From assembly GCA_905397405.1 (NCBI GenBank), contig CAJPVJ010000264.1:1-29847 (forward strand): 29,847 nucleotides of DNA. The letters are read 5' to 3'. The stretch's first letter is position 1. Every line of letters starts with the position of its first letter. Shown in pieces: positions 1 through 10,388 of the stretch. The notes beneath the pieces were generated by a model. The model saw only the letters and a program-made list of their open reading frames with translations. It made no database searches and had not been told where the DNA came from. Position numbers and translations under genes: made by a program. The stretch comes from Oppiella nova. Taxonomy: Eukaryota; Arthropoda; Arachnida; Sarcoptiformes; Oppiidae.

Positions 1-156
1 CCAAAGACGGCGTGTCTGAAGAGGCGCGAGGAAGAGAAGTCTGAGGAGGCGAGCGGTGGGGGCCCTAAGTTTGTCCATCACATGACTGCGAATCAAACTA
101 ATCCTAATGTTAATGCCATATCTATAGACCCGATGAGAATTTCAACAATTGTATGA
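1..156 (+). CDS. C-terminal end of an unidentified protein (partial, 5' cut by window)
   Basis: Frame 1 is open from the first base to a TGA at 154-156 and encodes 51 residues; the other two + frames close within the first 50 bases. The peptide is charged and low-complexity at first (KRREEEKSEEA, then a glycine run) and ends in STIV, which fits a class I PDZ-binding C-terminus (T at -2, V at 0). The first 100 bases are GC-rich compared with the AT-rich DNA that follows, as expected for the last coding exon of a longer gene. I do not recognise the family; a membrane receptor or channel tail is possible because of the PDZ-like end, but that is inference. A possible alternative 3' terminal exon lies at 232-277 (see findings). 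Confidence 0.5.
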   Translation, partial: PKTACLKRREEEKSEEASGGGPKFVHHMTANQTNPNVNAISIDPMRISTIV

Positions 157-343
157 TTTCTCACATGTTTGAGTGCTTGAGCTGATGTGTGCTAACCTGT
201 GCTCTGCTGTCTGTCCCTCCCTGTGCTTTAGGGTCCATCCATCACATCTTCAAGTCAGACACAATAATATTAATCTAATTTGTAAAATAAGAAATCGATA
301 AAAACATATTCATTATTATTATTAATTCATAAATCGCTGCAAA

Positions 344-432
344 AACCAATCCAATGGTCGCCAAACTTGAAGCCCAGACTATTGTGTTGTATTCGAGGCA
401 ATAGTCTGTGTTTTACATCTCAATCATTGGTT
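344..432. other. Imperfect hairpin with perfect 10-bp upper stem
   Basis: CAGACTATTG (375-384) and CAATAGTCTG (399-408) are perfect reverse complements separated by 14 bases. Further out, AACCAAT (344-350) matches ATTGGTT (426-432), closing an 89-base fold with an unpaired internal region between the two stems. It lies 190 bases past the stop of the partial upstream gene, so it may be part of its 3' UTR. It could be a structured UTR element or a pre-miRNA-like fold. I do not recognise either arm as a known miRNA. Confidence 0.35.
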
Positions 433-1566
433 CTAATTGTTGACAAAAAGAAAGAATTGATATTTAATTGAATCGATTGGAAAACCATTCAATGAAATGC
501 AAATTGAAGACCGTTTGGCCAAACTTTTCATTTAATATTAATCATCGAAATAATTATTAAGTCTTTATTATAAGTTAATCCGCTCTCTATTCTCAGTCTC
601 TGTTCACTTGTTTTAAGTTAATTTAAACAATTCAGACATTAATTGCTTTATATTTTGCTGAAATTGGCATTTAATTTGTAATATTATTGCAATATTTTTA
701 ACGAGAATAATGTGTTCTTATAAAGACATGAATTTGATATATATTTAACGAATCGTCAAATCCTTTTTGCTATACAACTGACTGCTATTTCTGTTTACTC
801 CTTCCCTTTCGCTCTATATATCCCTCTCTGTTGTTATGAATTATATTTTCGGTGTTATTATCATTGAATGAAATGAAAAATCTCTGTATTTAGTTATAAT
901 TGATTATTTATATAACATTTTTATTTTTATTTACCACTCATTACGAGAGACTGAAAGCTAAGAGCAAACGCGAAAGTATTGTTCATTTAATTTAAAACCC
1001 GATAAATTGTACTTAAAATACGATAAACCAAAAATAGTTTCCCTTTTTAACGCATATTTTATTTTCTCTTTCGACTCATTATAACTCATAATTTTATTAA
1101 TTATTATTACTTTTTATTTATGAGAAATAATTATTGAAAGTATTTTGAATTTGTTCAATTCACCCATTTTTTGTGTCAAATTATTTAAAATAACAATTGT
1201 TTGAAATTTTATTATCAAATCCTTCATTCCATTTATCTATTAATTTAAACACTTTTTTAGAGTATTTTCCTTCAGTTTCTATTGAAAGCTATTTTTATTG
1301 ATTTCAATTCAAAAGCTCTTTATTTTTAGTTATAAACAAAACGATAAATTGTGTGAAAATGATTATTAGCCCCAAATACTATGTTATTATTTATATAAAA
1401 AACTAATGTTTGGAAAATTATTTTTTATTTTCCTCAACAAAAAAGTAAAATCATTTGTCAGACAACAAAACTAACGAATCATTTCTCGCATTTCAGATAT
1501 AACTGTAATATTATATTAATTAATAAAAATAAACATTTATTTAATACTTTATATTAAGTTTCATGT

Positions 1567-1572
1567 TTTATT
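1567..1572 (-). promoter_or_regulatory. Polyadenylation signal of the CCDC22 homologue
   Basis: TTTATT on the + strand is AATAAA on the coding strand, 31 bases beyond the TAG stop at 1603-1605. A second TTTATT lies at 1536-1541. Spacing and orientation fit a short 3' UTR. Confidence 0.5.
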
Positions 1573-1602
1573 GTATAACAATAGGGAACGGGTGTCTCAT
1601 AT

Positions 1603-3578
1603 CTAGGAGGGGTCCAACTGTTTGGCCAATTGTTTGTTCTCTAGTTTTATTTGCTGTAAATCCGCCAAAATTCGACTCAAATTGGAGGCAGTCTTTCGCG
1701 ATCTCTCGGTCTCCACCTTTCATTTGCCGCACAAATAATTGATATTAGTTTTGGTAAATATTTGCACAAATTGTCGTCAATTCTCACCGATTCCTCCAAT
1801 TGTCTGATTTCCCGGAGTATAAGACCGATGGCTGACACAGACTCGAGCAGTTGGTCGCAGTGTTCATGCATTGAAGCCAACAGTTTATAACACTTTCGGT
1901 TCCATTCGTTTTGTTTGGCGTCCTTTACATCCAAAGTAAGTCAAAAACATTTGTAAAGTTTTGCATAAAAATAGTCGAAACAAATGGGAGGCAAACAAAC
2001 GCTTACTTTGAATATCTCTTCGTCGGCGACAGTGAAAGTTCGCGACAACTTTCCCGACAAGTGGTTGATCTCCTTCTGCAGAGATCTCGTCTCTAATAAC
2101 ACTTTCTTCGTCTCTTCGTTCTGCTTCTTAACGTTGGCCACGATTTCAAGTATTCGTTTGGTGTAAGAGCTCCGGGAGGGCGGCCACTGTTGCGGCATCT
2201 TTTCGGTCAACTCTTTCACTAAATTCTCTTTAACTTTGATTTCTTTCGCTTTCGAATTAATCGATTTCTTCAAATCCTTGAGCTTTCTCTGAAGGGCTGA
2301 ATGTCTTTCGTTCTTAGCGTTTGATTCAACCATCAATTGTTTCAATTGATTCGACAGTAAGCCTTCAATCTTCAGCCATTCCTGTGATAATAACTCGATG
2401 TCTTGTTTCACATCATTCATCTGCGAAACCAATTCCTTACTCGACTTATCATTGGTTTCCAATTCACGCAATCGTTTGGTCTCTTCTTTCAACTCATTCT
2501 CACATTCATTGGCTTTGTTTTCAAACTTTTTATACTTTAATACCTCTTTTTCCAGACTTTTTAACTCATTTTCTAATCCCTCTATAATTACTTTGTATTT
2601 CTCTTCTTTATTCAGTTCATCGGAGGTCTGGATCTCATTCTTATCGACCAGTGATTCTGTATTCTCTGATCGCAAAGCATTGACTGATTCGTGCGGTAGA
2701 TCTCCAACGGGACGGAAGTTTTGGTTAAGACACGACTCAATGGAAACCTTTTTAGACTTTACAAACAGTTGATTATCATTGGCCTCACTGTCCAAGTATA
2801 AGCAGTTCCACTCCATTATTGATGGCACACTATTTGGCAGTTTAAGACATTTGTCATAATATTTGCGTCGATTTGGCGCCACTTTGTTGACTAAAATTGG
2901 TTTAAAATTAACTGATTTTGTGATCGTCGTGTCGATGGCCCACACATTGCCATCGCTTCCCGAATCACTCGAAGCCTCGTCTGTCATGTATGGCAACCAA
3001 ATGGTACTGATCTGTGCCTTCTTGAGACGACTTCGGATATCACTTGTGGTGAGTCCAGTGGTTCTCAGCGATGAGATTCTGTTCTCTTCGTCCTCTTTGG
3101 GAAGTTTTTCCAATAAAAACAAAAACAGTTTTCTTATATCGGATTCATTGCCGTAGAGGAATGTCTGGTACCCGATGTCCGCCTTATAGCCCAACTCCTG
3201 AACACATATCATAAACCCATTAAACATATCAATCAAATGGTCATCAAATGGTCAGTAAAATCAAATCCATTACGCGTTTGCAGACGTTTGCCAAATGAGT
3301 GGCCATTTTGTATTTGATGGACATATTCATCGACTCGTTGATCTGTTTGACACCTAATTCATTGCTATTGTTTGGATCAATCAGATGAATGCAATGGCAG
3401 ACACATGATATGATCTGATGGACTTCGAGGTCTTTGATACCCGTTATCTCGTCGTCGATTTCACTGCAAGTAAAGCAAACTTTGGTCACAAAAATAGTCT
3501 TAAGATGAGAGAAGATGTCGAGTAATACCATCCAATTTCGCACAACTGTTGGATCACTATTTTGTCCACTTCTTCCAT
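1603..3578 (-). CDS. CCDC22: CCDC22 homologue (CCC/Commander complex coiled-coil protein), complete, 5 exons
   Basis: Exons on the minus strand: 3529-3578, 3274-3463, 2007-3197, 1788-1922, 1603-1716, giving about 559 residues against 627 in human. Every junction is GT-AG, with introns of 65, 76, 84 and 71 bp. The start (MEEVDKIVIQQL) aligns with the human start MEEADRILIHSL. Residues 1-115 form the NN-CH (calponin-homology-like) head; GYQTFLY near residue 90 is diagnostic. Roughly 278-555 is coiled coil. The segment at residues 423-477 (YTKRILEIV, QKEIN.LSGKL.RTF) and the stretch YKLLASMHEHCDQL are strongly conserved. In animals CCDC22 pairs with CCDC93 and COMMD proteins and works with Retriever in recycling endosomal cargo; it also affects NF-kB signalling. 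The linker at residues 150-270 is divergent. The gene is divergently placed to the acyltransferase at 4737. Confidence 0.95.
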
Positions 3579-3614
3579 GTCTTCAGATAATGATAATGAG
3601 ATGTAAATGAAGTG

Positions 3615-3870
3615 ATGGTTAGACGCGAGTCGTCAATACAATAGGCGTTTAACTCAACGCTTGAGTCAAACAATCACATGAAAAACATTAGTGTTTGGGG
3701 TTTCGATAAACACCCGATGTTTCCAAACATATTCCCGCAATTATGGTTAGACGCGAGTCGTCAATACAATAGGCGTTTAACTCAACGCTTGAGTCAAACA
3801 ATCACATGAAAAACATTAGTGTTTGGGGTTTCGATAAACACCCGATGTTTCCAAACATATTCCCGCAATT
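3615..3870. repeat. Perfect tandem duplication, 2 x 128 bp
   Basis: Copy 1 is 3615-3742 and copy 2 is 3743-3870; reading base by base I see no difference between them. The unit starts ATGGTTAGACGCGAG and ends TTCCCGCAATT. It lies 37 bases upstream of the CCDC22 start codon, so it would sit in the 5' UTR or core promoter. Two other duplications in this window have the same 128-bp period, which suggests an assembly artefact rather than a promoter duplication. Confidence 0.95.
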
Positions 3871-4736
3871 TGTTGCACTTTTGTCTTTAATACTTGTCAA
3901 CGTAAATAAGTTTCAAATATAGTTTATTTTAGGTAAATTTGTAATGTAAGATTGTTTTCACATCTGTATATCATTGGATTTACCTTGCAATAAAATTAAT
4001 TTGATTGCAAAACTAGTGGTAAATCCGGGAAAGTATATAGACATGAATAAGACATTGCGTTGACGTATACTGTACTTGGACCCTTGACCCTGCACTTTTT
4101 GTGTACCCAATGTGACTATTTGTAATCATGTAATTTAAGATAAATGTCATTTAATTAACATGTAATTACAAATTACTATCAAATATAGCAAAAAAAACTA
4201 TTAATAGTCTTATTTATCGGTTGAGAAATAACTTCAGGAATTGGGAAAGCCTTCGAGAAATTGGTTATACTTTATGTACTCATAGTATCGCTTCACGCAA
4301 ACACAAACTGTGGGTAAAACTCATATGTTTTGCAATAACTGTAATAAATCGCAACATTTAGTCACCAATTGATCGCTAAATTAGACTCTGATTTGCGTTC
4401 AATTAAGCGTTCATTCATTCATTTGCATACACTTTGGACACCATTTGATTGCATACAGTGTTTGTCTCAGCGTTTGATACACAGCTCGCACACAGCGCTT
4501 GTAAACGGGATTTGACTGTAAATTGAATGCAAATCAATGAATGCATTGAACAGAGAGTGAGATATGAATGAAACGATTGAAGAGTTTTTATCATTAGTTT
4601 GTCTTTCGATAGCAAATGATCTAAAAGTGGACTAAAGTTCAAGTGTTGTCTCATTACTGAAACCAATTCTCTTGCCATTCATTACACGCTTTCGAGCCAT
4701 TCATAGCTCAAGAGTGAGACCATCGGCGGCCACAAA
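3871..4736. other. Divergent intergenic region between CCDC22 and AGPAT homologues
   Basis: AT-rich, without a supported gene. It should contain the promoter and 5' UTR of the + strand acyltransferase and the upstream part of the minus-strand CCDC22 promoter. No TATA box, tRNA or repeat of note was seen. An 87-codon minus-strand open frame at 4415-4678 has no family resemblance and is treated as chance. Confidence 0.5.
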
Positions 4737-6451
4737 ATGCTGCAACAGATCCGCAAACTCAAGATTCTTCGCGTCCTCTTCAGCCTCTCGTTCTTCATCT
4801 CCGGAATTATCATTAATTTGATTCAATTCTCGCTGTATGTGTCGGTCAGACCTGTCGACAAGAAGCTGTACCGAAGACTCAACTATTATCTCATATACAC
4901 TCTGTTCTCACGTATGTATGCAGTGATCGTCTCATGGATCAGGTGCTCACCCATTGAGTATGTGTCTGATGTGTGTGTTATCTGTGCAGAGGTGGTGGCC
5001 ATCAGCGAGTGGTGGTCTGGATCTCGGGTCCGCATGTTCTTCGCCGACGAGAAGAGTAGGGACTCTCACGCTGTGGACCACACGTTGTATATCATGAATC
5101 ACAGGTACGAATTGGATTGGCTCTACGCCTGGATGGTTCTCGACAAGTATGAGTCGCTCGGGGTATTGACACACTATTCTTCCACTTCCTGTGCCCCCAT
5201 TCACTCCATTATCTCAATATCATGAATCACAGGTACGAATTGGATTGGCTCTACGCCTGGATGGTTCTCGACAAGTATGAGTCGCTCGGGGTATTGACAC
5301 ACTATTCCTCCACTTCCTGTGCCGCCATTCACTCCATTATCTCGTTCACAGAGCGCCAAATCGTTCGCCAAGAAGTCACTCAAGTGGTTGCCTATCATCG
5401 GCTGGGGTTGGGTTTTGGATGAGTTTATATTCCTCGACAGAGACTGGAAGAAGGATTCGGTAACTCTGCCCAAAGCCTTGGATCAGTTGATGGCATACGA
5501 GTCGCCCATCGCTCTGTTGCTGTTCTCAGAGGGAACGCGTTTCACTGAATCCAAGTACGAGAACAGCATTGCTTTCGCCAAACAACGAGGTTTACCTCAA
5601 CTCAAGTACCATTTGTTGCCGCGAACTAAAGGGTTTGCCTTTTGTGTGCAACATATCAAAGACAATTGTAATGAAATGATGGCAATATGTGTTTAATGAA
5701 TGGCTAATGAATGCGATTGTCTTTTTAGATCCCGATGCAGTTATTTATGACATTCAACTCCGATTTGATGACAACGCCATACATTTGCCATCTTTGACAT
5801 CCATAGTGAGAGCCAAACCCTTAAGTGGAGACTTATATTTGCGTCGAATCCCTATCACTGATGTGCCCACAGATACAGAGGAAGACATCAATACATTTCT
5901 CTATGATTTATACCAGAAAAAGGTTCCCTTTATTAGACCTGAAATTGTTGTCATATACGGTATAAGCAGTGTGTACTGTGTTTTAGGACGATCTGATGGA
6001 ATACCACCAAAAGAACGGGAAGTTTCCGGGAATTCTAGTCGAAAAGTCCCGAAGAATAGCGCCGCTAATCAATTGGATGTCTTGGTTTGTCTTCGTTATG
6101 ATCTCTCTGTCGTATATTCTGTTGAATGTGTTCGCGTCTGGGAATCTATATCTAATCATTTCGACGACTCTTATCTTTGCATTCGGTCAGCATTTTGACA
6201 TCACTTTTAACAAACCATTTGCCAAAAAAGTCTTCATATGTTATAATTTTATGTTTTGTTAAATAGCTTTGGGATCCGTTTATATGATGATTGGTTCGAC
6301 TAAAATCAAAAAGGGTTCAAAATATGGCACTAAAAGCGATAACCGAAATAAAAGTGATTCCCAATTGAATCCAAATAACAATTTAGATAATAATTCGAGT
6401 TTACGGAAGCGTTTGAATGAAAACAATACTTCAGAATCTATAGAGAATTGA
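4737..6451 (+). CDS. AGPAT3: 1-acyl-sn-glycerol-3-phosphate acyltransferase, AGPAT3/4 (gamma/delta) type, complete, 6 exons
   Basis: Exons: 4737-4911, 4990-5162, 5352-5667, 5729-5922, 5987-6185, 6267-6451, encoding about 413 residues (human AGPAT3/4: 376-378). All introns are GT-AG and 61-188 bp. The enzyme transfers an acyl chain from acyl-CoA to lysophosphatidic acid, making phosphatidic acid in ER/Golgi membranes. Visible hallmarks: an N-terminal membrane segment (about residues 10-32), LYRRLN, the catalytic NHX4D motif as NHRYELD (95-101), the EGTR motif (176-179) in FSEGTRFTESK, then LKYHLLPRTKGF, LYQKK and KFPG, and a C-terminal hydrophobic pair (SWFVFVMISLSY, VFASGNLYLII). The LKYHLLPRTKGF block places it with AGPAT3/4, not AGPAT5; which of the two is not resolvable. 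The Asn/Ser-rich tail is an extension relative to vertebrates. The exon-2 donor region is tandemly duplicated (5089-5343), inflating intron 2 to 188 bp. The fourth donor (AAG|gttccc) is weak but homology fixes it. Confidence 0.93.
5089..5343. repeat. Tandem duplication, 128-bp period, spanning AGPAT exon 2 end and intron 2
   Basis: Copy 1 starts at 5089 and copy 2 at 5217. The 5' part of the unit is coding, from the catalytic NHRYELD motif to the exon-2 donor; the rest is intron. The coding parts are identical, and I see two single-base differences in the intronic parts (near 5178/5306 and 5195/5323). Only copy 2 is followed by the acceptor at 5349-5351. Read-through of copy 1 meets a stop near 5223, so splicing should use the copy-1 donor. 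Removing one copy would leave a 60-bp intron, normal for this window. Confidence 0.93.
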
Positions 6452-7347
6452 AAAGCTACAAAAAATACTATGTTTTTATTGACAATTTATATAATAATTA
6501 TACCATTTATTTAGTCCTAAACACAATCCAAAGCTCTTTTTTGTTGTTTTGATTTGCATTTAAGGAATAATTTATTTTATACTTTGGTTACAAATCTACT
6601 GTAATTCACTGTCTCTTCTATTGAAGAGCTTGTTATTGAGTTTTGAAACTCAAATCTAATATACATTAATTGATTTTGTTTTTTAATAATAAATAACTCA
6701 TATTGATATAATTTGATAGCCGAGAGGTGCTATAAATAGTAAGCAATTAAACCATTTGTTTTATTTTATCATTTGTTTTATCATAGTATCAAAATATTGT
6801 TTATACAATTGAATGCTTAAGAATGAACACAAGCAAACTGTCCAATTGATTGCATACTTATATATTTTGATTACTTAAATGAATCATTAAATTGTTATTT
6901 AACTCATTTCATGATTAAATTATTGAACAATTCTTGAAGACCGACAGAAGTACAACCAACGGAACAATGGTATGGATTGTGACTAAAAATGAAGGCATAC
7001 AGTGGACGGCATTTTATACGTGAATATGAAAAAATGAACACGGTAATTTACCGGTTATTATTAAAGGGAAGTATTCAACAATTAATAACTCAAATGTTTG
7101 GTTAACAGATATTCTATGAATTTAATTGTAATCAAAATATACAATAAGTCTTAATCGATGACAAAAAAAATTAATTTAAAATATATTAATAATTACATTA
7201 AAGTGAATGGTGTGTAAAACAAATAATTGATTTAACAAATAGTCTAATAAATACAAAAATGTATAAATTTATAAAAGTCGATAAAAACAATAAATTACTA
7301 AATAATTTACGTAATAATTGCAACTAAATGGAGATGAGAGCTGGCGA
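6452..7347. other. Tail-to-tail intergenic region (AGPAT and SUPT20H 3' ends)
   Basis: AT-rich 3' UTR and spacer between convergent genes. The first clear AATAAA on the + strand is at 6688-6693, which would give the acyltransferase a 3' UTR of about 240 bases. A 13-base palindrome (CGGTAA-T-TTACCG) lies at 7041-7053. No gene is seen. Confidence 0.5.
6688..6693 (+). promoter_or_regulatory. Candidate polyadenylation signal of the acyltransferase gene
   Basis: First canonical AATAAA after the stop at 6451, in a run of A/T. Placement is plausible, but AATAAA is common in such DNA. Confidence 0.3.
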
Positions 7348-10300
7348 TCACTTCTTAGTGGTTCTCTTCCTCTGAGGCTTTTGTGGTACGAGTTGTTGCT
7401 GTGTTTGTTGCACTTGTTTTCTCAGAGCATTCGTGAACTGTTGCTGTGGTGTAAGTGTTTGCGTCGGGTGTGGGTTGGCCTGGATTTGCGTGAAAGTGGT
7501 GGTCGACGACGAGGGCGCGTATGTATGCGGTGCTAAGGGTCTTAAGAGTGGAACTGTGGGCGCACTACTCATCTGCAACAGTGAAACCTGAGGTCCAGTC
7601 GTACGTATTTGACCCGTATTTTGCTTCAATTGGTTTATGAACTGAGCGTTCAGTTGATGAACGCCTAGACTTCCAGCCATTCCTATTGGAACCGACAGGA
7701 CATTACTACCGGCCGTACCCGTCGACATGAGCACCGTAGTGGGGGCCGTAGAGTACGTGACGGTCACGTTTTCGTGGTCTTTAGCATCAGTTTGGTCCAG
7801 ACTCACGATCATAGAGCCAGGGGTTGTCATTATTGAGGGCTGTGGTCCCGATGGAGTCGACATCATAGTCAGTGATATGGGAACCGCCAGCCCCTGAGGG
7901 GTCAGCGAAACCAAGTTATGTAAGCGAAGGTTTTGCTGAACCGGCGCTAGACTCAGACTCGCGAGACTAACACCGGTTGGCAATGGAGTCGATGTGGTTA
8001 TCGACTGATGACTGGTGTCCGCGCACTCTATTTGCTGAATACCTTTAAGTAAATTATATTTCAGACTCAGATTGGGTTTCCATGAAAAGCATTCAATAAT
8101 AAAAGCAAATAAAACCGATTAAACAAATCACATAAAAGCTGAACACAAACGAAAGCAAAAGTGAAATGAAAAGAAAGTGCATTCAAATGAGTTTTGAGGT
8201 GAAGAATAGGCGAGTATTAGTACTTTTAGTGATTCCCGAAGTAGGCGTGAAAATGACTGCAAGCGCTGATTCGGGAATAGGTGTCGAACCAGTGGTCGCG
8301 TGAATGCCAGTCGTAAGCAAAGGGGAAGCGATTGAGTCAGTCGTGACTTTATTTGGAGGCGAAAACACTTTTGGAAAGCGGTTTATATAAGAGTAGAGTT
8401 CGGGTTAGAGAGCGAGTCATGATTGCTATGTTGACAGACATGTCATGAAGGGATGGGCACTCACCTGCGGGTATTGTAACGGTTTCTGGCAGTTTAGGAG
8501 TGACTATTGGCGCCAAAGGCGTCGGAGATATGATGGGACTCTGCAGTAGAGACGTTGGATTGTGTGTAGGACTCGCTTCAATGGCAACTAATTTAGGCTT
8601 TTTTGGTGGCGTCGCCCCAATGGTTACAGGTATGGTGTCGTCTTCGAGCATCTCTTTACTGGCAGTGATTGTCAATCCCTGAGCGGTGGCCGCCGGTGTG
8701 TAACTGATTTGAGGCACTTGTCCCGCGATTGTGTGCACTATTTTCACCGATTTTCTGCCATTTTCTGTCAGAATTTCGGTAAACTGTTCGACATATCGTT
8801 TGGTCGACTGTTTTGTTCCCAAACAGAATCTGAGGAATAATTATAAAATAAATTAAAAACTCCTTTTTTGTTGTTAAAAAGACTATTATTTATGGCTTAC
8901 GTAGAGGTGGATCCCCTGAGATGTCCCTGTCTATCAATGACCAGTTGTCCAAAATATGTGTCATCAATAGGTCGGTGAAGAATATTAACTGATGTCAGGG
9001 ATCTTCTATTATCATCCATAAAATCCATCTTATATTCCTCGACCTTAATCTAAAATTAAGTGAAAAATTATTAAACATTTCTATCAATACTGTAAAGTAA
9101 GAGACAAACCAATGAATTGTCAGCAATGATGTGTGGTTTTGGTAACTCTTTGGCCACTTTGTCCACTCCTATACTCTTAACAGGAATTGGTTCGTAAATT
9201 GCTTCACTTGTATTGATATTAATCTGAAATACAATTTATATAGCATTTAATACATTGTAACAAAACAATGAAATTCATATCAAACATTTGTACCGATTTA
9301 TTGACTTTTGATTGAGAACTGCTTTTGGTATTCCTCTTCTTCAGGAACTCATGTAATCTAAACATCTTCGGCGCCGCCAACGACTCAAACTTCTTCACCC
9401 GATTGACGGTCGTCTGCGAGCACTTCTTGGACAGTCTTAAGGGTTTGAGAGATGAACACATTATTGAAAACAATCTGTTTTAAAGAATATATCAAATAAA
9501 ATAATAGACTTCAAGAAAGCGCTGTCTCTGAACATCCGTTTCTTTCGCCACAACTTGTTGGACAGTATGGCCACCGAAGGGCTCGGATCGAGACATAGGT
9601 TGGGAGAAGTGGCCAGAAGTAGCTGCGCCTCGAGTTGAGCTTTATCTTCATTGGTCCACAAGTACTCATCGCTCGAGTTATTGATAATATTGATGACATC
9701 GTTGGTGAGACTCTGAGTGCTGGGCCGCAGAAGAACCCATTGGGAGGAGTAGTGGTGAGAATGAGACGGCGCTGACCGGCGATAGTCTCGCACTTCGAAG
9801 ATAAGACATCCGGTTTGGAAGAGATTGCAGTTCACGAGCGGCGAGTTCTCGATGAAGTCCACCAGAAATGGGGGCAACTCTTCGTTGTCGATGTAATCCA
9901 ATAACTGGTTCTCATCGTATGGCAGACGCATCGTCTCAATCACACCATCCGTTTCCGACAACTTCACGCCTATTGTGTAGCCATCGGATCCGCTCAACAA
10001 ACTCACCACCAGATGATTCAACTTCTCCCTCAACACCAACTTCTTCAGCACTTGGGAACCGGTGTTCAGATTCTGCATAATATATGGTTTGTCGTCAAAG
10101 ACACGGATTTTTGTTAATTTAAAGACAAAAACCTTTTGTTTATTTGATTTGTGTTTCTCTTCGACCAACAGATCCAGAAGTCTTTCATCGATGGACTTGT
10201 TTTGGTTATATTTGGTGTCTTTGATGTCTTTGGGTCGCAGTTGTGTCCAATCGTTTTGAGACAATTCAAAGAAGTGCTAAAATAGATGTCCAAAACATAT

Positions 10301-10388
10301 GATAATAAATGGTTAAGTGATCTATGGATTGGTGTCTCACTTCAGCCAAAGTGAACATCTGATCCACACTTTTGGACATTGTTTTCAT
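7348..10388 (-). CDS. SUPT20H: SUPT20H / Spt20 homologue, SAGA coactivator subunit, complete, 9 exons
   Basis: Exons on the minus strand: 10341-10388, 10133-10276, 9510-10072, 9294-9435, 9110-9223, 8901-9049, 8465-8829, 8224-8367, 7348-8042, about 787 residues (human 779). Spt20 holds the SAGA histone-acetyltransferase complex together. The Spt20 domain is clear in exons 2-3: LVVSLLSGSDGY, MRLPYDENQLLDYIDNEELPP, GCLIFEVRDYR, WVLLRPSTQSL, then LCLDPS. Exon 4 has RLHEFLKKR (human RLLDFLQKR). The FCLGTKQSTKRYVEQFTEIL block in exons 6-7 matches human [20 protein letters not shown]. The C-terminal third is Ser/Thr/Pro/Gln-rich and ends in a basic RKRTTKK. Two boundaries rest on spacing to human: a stop-free 60-bp intron (10073-10132) and a 74-bp intron (9436-9509). 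Exon 8 (8224-8367) is phase-symmetric and may be skipped; it is the least certain exon. A second in-frame ATG lies at 10379. Confidence 0.92.

Larger units (their letters stand above)
157..1602. other. AT-rich 3' flank / convergent intergenic stretch
   Basis: No coding exon is recognisable here. The stretch should hold the 3' UTR of the partial + strand gene and the 3' UTR of the minus-strand CCDC22 homologue, so the two genes are convergent. A TTTATT at 1567-1572 reads as AATAAA on the minus strand, about 30 bases past the CCDC22 stop. A strong hairpin at 344-432 is listed separately. The rest is A/T homopolymer-rich DNA without other features. Confidence 0.5.

Noticed and set aside
2321-3156. 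Several + strand open frames of 88-124 codons
   Set aside because: All are antisense shadows of the CCDC22 coiled-coil exon.
4415-4678. 87-codon minus-strand open frame upstream of the acyltransferase
   Set aside because: No family resemblance and it lies in the promoter region of another gene; expected by chance.
4947-5473. Two minus-strand open frames sharing a long identical peptide
   Set aside because: They are antisense to acyltransferase exons 2-3, and the identity only reflects the 128-bp duplication.
7318-7536. + strand 72-codon frame
   Set aside because: Antisense of the Gln/Thr-rich C-terminus of SUPT20H.
9475-9509. A 35-bp intron in SUPT20H ending at the first AG (aaaacag)
   Set aside because: It keeps frame but leaves 13 extra residues compared with human. 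The AG at 9436-9437 gives a 74-bp intron and restores the exact human spacing (43 residues) to the RLHEFLKKR motif.
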